In this document: positions 5,536-7,022 of the stretch, one piece after another
How the letters are laid out: each line of letters starts with the position of its first letter
How positions within the stretch are numbered: the stretch's first letter is position 1
NCBI GenBank assembly: GCA_003154055.1
Contig: PMCH01000171.1
Coordinates: forward strand, 34,082-41,103
Direction of reading: 5' to 3'
DNA length: 7,022 nucleotides
DNA from: Acidobacteriaceae bacterium
Lineage (GTDB): Bacteria > Acidobacteriota > Terriglobia > Terriglobales > Acidobacteriaceae
The notes under the pieces: model-generated
Told to the model about the DNA's origin: nothing
Databases searched by the model: none
Seen by the model: the letters and a program-made list of their open reading frames with translations, nothing else
Program-made: the position numbers and the translations under genes

Positions 5536-6723
5536 ATGCGACCACTGGCATCCAGACTCTCGGTTCTGACCGGCGAAGGCGCGCTCACCGTCTATTCACG
5601 CGCCAAAGAACTCGAGCGCCAGGGACGATCCATCATCCACCTGGAACTGGGCGAGCCGGACTTCCACCCCGCCGAGCCGGTGATCGCCGCCCTCGAAAAG
5701 GCGCTCCGGGATGGCAAAGACCGCTACTGTCCGATGGCCGGCGTCCCTGCTCTGAAAGACGAGTTGGCTGCCTACCTCCACCGCACCCGCAACCTGAACG
5801 TCTCGCCGGAAAGCGTGGTCATCGCTCCCGGCTGCAAGATCGCGCTCTTCATGGCCATGATGGCCATCATCGAGCCGGGCGACGAAGTCCTCTGGCCCGA
5901 TCCTGGATTCCCCGGATATCCTTCGATCACCCGCGGTTTTGGCGGTGTCCCTGTGCCGTTTGGCCTGACCGAAAAAAATGGCTTTCAGCCCGATCCGGAT
6001 GAAATTGCCGCGAAGATCACGCCCCGTACCAAGGCGATCCTGCTCAATTCACCCTGCAATCCAACCGGTTCCGTTTATTCCGACGAAGTGCAGCGCCGCA
6101 TCGCCGAGCTTGCCGTGAAGCACGACCTGTACGTGCTGTCGGATGAGATCTACGCCCGCATCATTTACGGGCAGAAATACATTTCGATGCTGAGCTATCC
6201 CGGAATGGCCGAGCGCACGCTGATCATCGATGGCTTCTCAAAGAGTTTCGCCATGACAGGCTGGCGCCTGGGATACGCCATCGCGCCCCCGGAACTCGTC
6301 CCCCATTTGGTGATGCTGGCCATCAACAGTTACACCTGTGTCGCCGAATTCACGCAGCTAGCCGCCATCGAGGCGCTGCGCGATTCGACTGGCGCCACGC
6401 CCCGCATGGTCGCCGAGTTTCAGAAGCGCCGCGGCCAGTTCATCGGCGATCTGAACCGCGTGCCCGGCTTCCGCTGCATTCCTCCGGAAGGCGCGTTTTA
6501 TGCCTGGGTAAACATCGAAGAGACGGGAATGACCGCCGAAGAAGTCTGCCGCATCATGCTGGAAGAGGCCGGAGTGGCCGGGATTGCCGGCGCAGCCTTC
6601 GGTGAAATGGGGAGAAAGTTCGTGCGCTTCTCCTTCGCATCTTCGACCGCGACGTTGAAAGAAGCCGTCGCGCGCATTCAGAAAGTTTCTGCAGCCTGGC
6701 AGGGAGCGGCCGCAACCCGCTAG
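5536..6723 (+). CDS. Pyridoxal phosphate-dependent aminotransferase, class I/II (fold type I)
   Basis: A 395-residue cytosolic enzyme of the usual length for AspAT-like class I aminotransferases, which move an amino group between an amino acid and a 2-oxo acid using PLP. It opens with LTGEGALTVYSRAKEL and HLELGEPDFHPAEPV, typical of the I-gamma subgroup. Key residues are present: N175 in NSPCNPTG (PLP O3'), D203 with Y206 in LSDEIY (pyridine N and O3'), K236 in SKSFAMTGWRLGY (the Schiff-base lysine), R244 (phosphate), and R364 in RFSFASS (substrate alpha-carboxylate). The phosphate-cup segment reads APGCKIALFM (97-106). K101 occupies the position following the Gly pair where Thermus AspAT carries a lysine used for acidic substrates, but lysine also occurs there in other subfamilies, so specificity (Asp, Ala, aromatic or other) is open. 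The start at 5536 matches the family N-terminus. The gene is 156 nt downstream of the CMD gene and probably has its own promoter. Family very sure, substrate unknown. Confidence 0.95.
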   Translation: MRPLASRLSVLTGEGALTVYSRAKELERQGRSIIHLELGEPDFHPAEPVIAALEKALRDGKDRYCPMAGVPALKDELAAYLHRTRNLNVSPESVVIAPGCKIALFMAMMAIIEPGDEVLWPDPGFPGYPSITRGFGGVPVPFGLTEKNGFQPDPDEIAAKITPRTKAILLNSPCNPTGSVYSDEVQRRIAELAVKHDLYVLSDEIYARIIYGQKYISMLSYPGMAERTLIIDGFSKSFAMTGWRLGYAIAPPELVPHLVMLAINSYTCVAEFTQLAAIEALRDSTGATPRMVAEFQKRRGQFIGDLNRVPGFRCIPPEGAFYAWVNIEETGMTAEEVCRIMLEEAGVAGIAGAAFGEMGRKFVRFSFASSTATLKEAVARIQKVSAAWQGAAATR

Positions 6724-6750
6724 GAGTTCGAAGAGAAGGGCCCGTATCAG

Positions 6751-6770
6751 GGCATCGCTGTAGCGATGCC
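6751..6770. repeat. Perfect 9-bp inverted repeat after the aminotransferase gene
   Basis: GGCATCGCT and AGCGATGCC are exact inverse complements around a central GT, 27 nt after the aminotransferase stop. In RNA an 8-bp stem with a TGTA tetraloop is likely. The downstream bases (ggaagattct) are not a T-run, so a canonical intrinsic terminator is unlikely. The compact near-palindrome could be a protein-binding operator overlapping the -35 region of the TACAAT box at 6780, or a dispersed repeat unit. Confidence 0.5.
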
Positions 6771-6779
6771 GGAAGATTC

Positions 6780-6785
6780 TACAAT
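6780..6785 (+). promoter_or_regulatory. Candidate -10 element (TACAAT) for the amidohydrolase-like gene
   Basis: TACAAT matches the -10 consensus at 5 of 6 positions, 31 nt upstream of the ATG at 6817. The stretch 17 nt before it falls inside the inverted repeat at 6751-6770 and has no TTGACA. Predicted transcription start is about 6791, at the edge of the next hairpin. Confidence 0.4.
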
Positions 6786-6790
6786 GAACC

Positions 6791-6804
6791 GCGCCTTTAG
6801 GCGC
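6791..6804 (+). repeat. Short perfect hairpin just before the amidohydrolase-like gene
   Basis: GCGCCT (6791-6796) pairs exactly with AGGCGC (6799-6804) around TT. If transcription starts at about 6791, this hairpin would be the very 5' end of the mRNA, 12 nt before the ATG. This could affect message stability. The complementarity is seen; function is inferred. Confidence 0.4.
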
Positions 6805-6816
6805 TGAGAAAGTCAG

Positions 6817-7022
6817 ATGCTGACAAAAGCTCTCATTACGACTTTGATTCTGTGTCTCGCATCCTCCCTCGCTCTGGCCCAGGCCCGTCCCTATCCCGGC
6901 AAGGACTTGCCCGCAACCTACGAGCGCTTGCTCGCCGAGGTCAACAAGATTCCCGCCTTCGATCACCACGCCCATCCCGGATTTGCCGACGATCCCGACG
7001 TGGACGCCATGGCTGCGCCTCC
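6817..7022 (+). CDS. Exported amidohydrolase-like metal-dependent hydrolase, N-terminal part only
   Basis: The frame runs from ATG 6817 to the window edge without a stop (68 full codons plus two bases). Residues 1-21 form a signal peptide: K4, hydrophobic LITTLILCLASSLAL, then A21 before Q22. C13 is not in a lipobox because the preceding residue is Leu. The mature start is Pro-rich, followed by a helix TYERLLAEVNKIP. F48-D49-H50-H51-A52-H53-P54-G55 contains the His-x-His that ends the first beta strand of amidohydrolase-superfamily TIM barrels and binds the catalytic metal. The sequence is compatible with amidohydrolase-2/FluG-like members, but the remaining ligands (His, His, Asp) lie beyond the window. 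Likely place: periplasm. Only a weak purine-rich GAGAAAG (6806-6812) precedes the start, 4 nt away. A dipeptidase or decarboxylase relative is equally possible. Confidence 0.75.
   Translation, partial: MLTKALITTLILCLASSLALAQARPYPGKDLPATYERLLAEVNKIPAFDHHAHPGFADDPDVDAMAAP

Noticed and set aside
1149..6809. Shared 9-mer GCGCTGAGA before both exported-protein genes (1149-1157 and 6801-6809)
   Set aside because: The match does not extend into the flanks, and a shared 9-mer between two places in 7 kb is expected by chance.

Overview
The window is GC-rich and gene-dense, with all five recognisable genes on the + strand. It most likely comes from an Acidobacteriota (Terriglobia-like) chromosome. The main reason is the large outer-membrane receptor with an N-terminal carboxypeptidase-regulatory-like domain and an Oar-type barrel, a protein type strongly expanded in that phylum. 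An intergenic repeat of the degenerate form CCACRGAGGNCACRGAG also fits. The taxonomy is inferred from protein style, not from a marker gene.

Layout: (1) 81-869, a short-chain dehydrogenase/reductase (SDR) with an intact cofactor fold but a non-canonical catalytic Tyr/Lys region. A perfect TATAAT lies 9 nt before its ATG and there is no Shine-Dalgarno. (2) 870-1207, a 338-nt gap that serves as the leader of the next gene. It holds a short palindrome, a weak promoter candidate, an 8-bp stem-loop and a strong AAGGAGG. (3) 1208-4831, a 1207-residue TonB-dependent, Oar-like receptor. (4) 4831-5379, a cysteine-free protein of the carboxymuconolactone decarboxylase (CMD)/AhpD-like family, whose GTG start overlaps the receptor stop by one base. 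(5) 5380-5535, an intergenic region with an imperfect long inverted repeat and a GC hairpin. (6) 5536-6723, a fold-type I PLP-dependent aminotransferase with all key residues. (7) 6724-6816, a gap with two compact perfect inverted repeats flanking a TACAAT box. (8) 6817 to the window end, the first 68 codons of a secreted amidohydrolase-like protein with a His-x-His metal motif.

How the genes may work together: the receptor probably imports a ligand through the outer membrane and is translationally coupled to the CMD-like protein. The SDR, aminotransferase and exported amidohydrolase are compatible with nutrient catabolism (peptide, amino-acid or aromatic-type substrate), but nothing in the sequence fixes the substrate. 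Each has its own upstream gap, so only receptor plus CMD-like protein looks like a firm transcriptional unit.

I found no CRISPR array, tRNA/rRNA, insertion sequence, phage gene or defence system. The points most worth a second look are the altered SDR active site, the Cys-less CMD protein coupled to the receptor, the receptor's eight cysteines grouped in four sequential pairs, and the intergenic inverted repeats.
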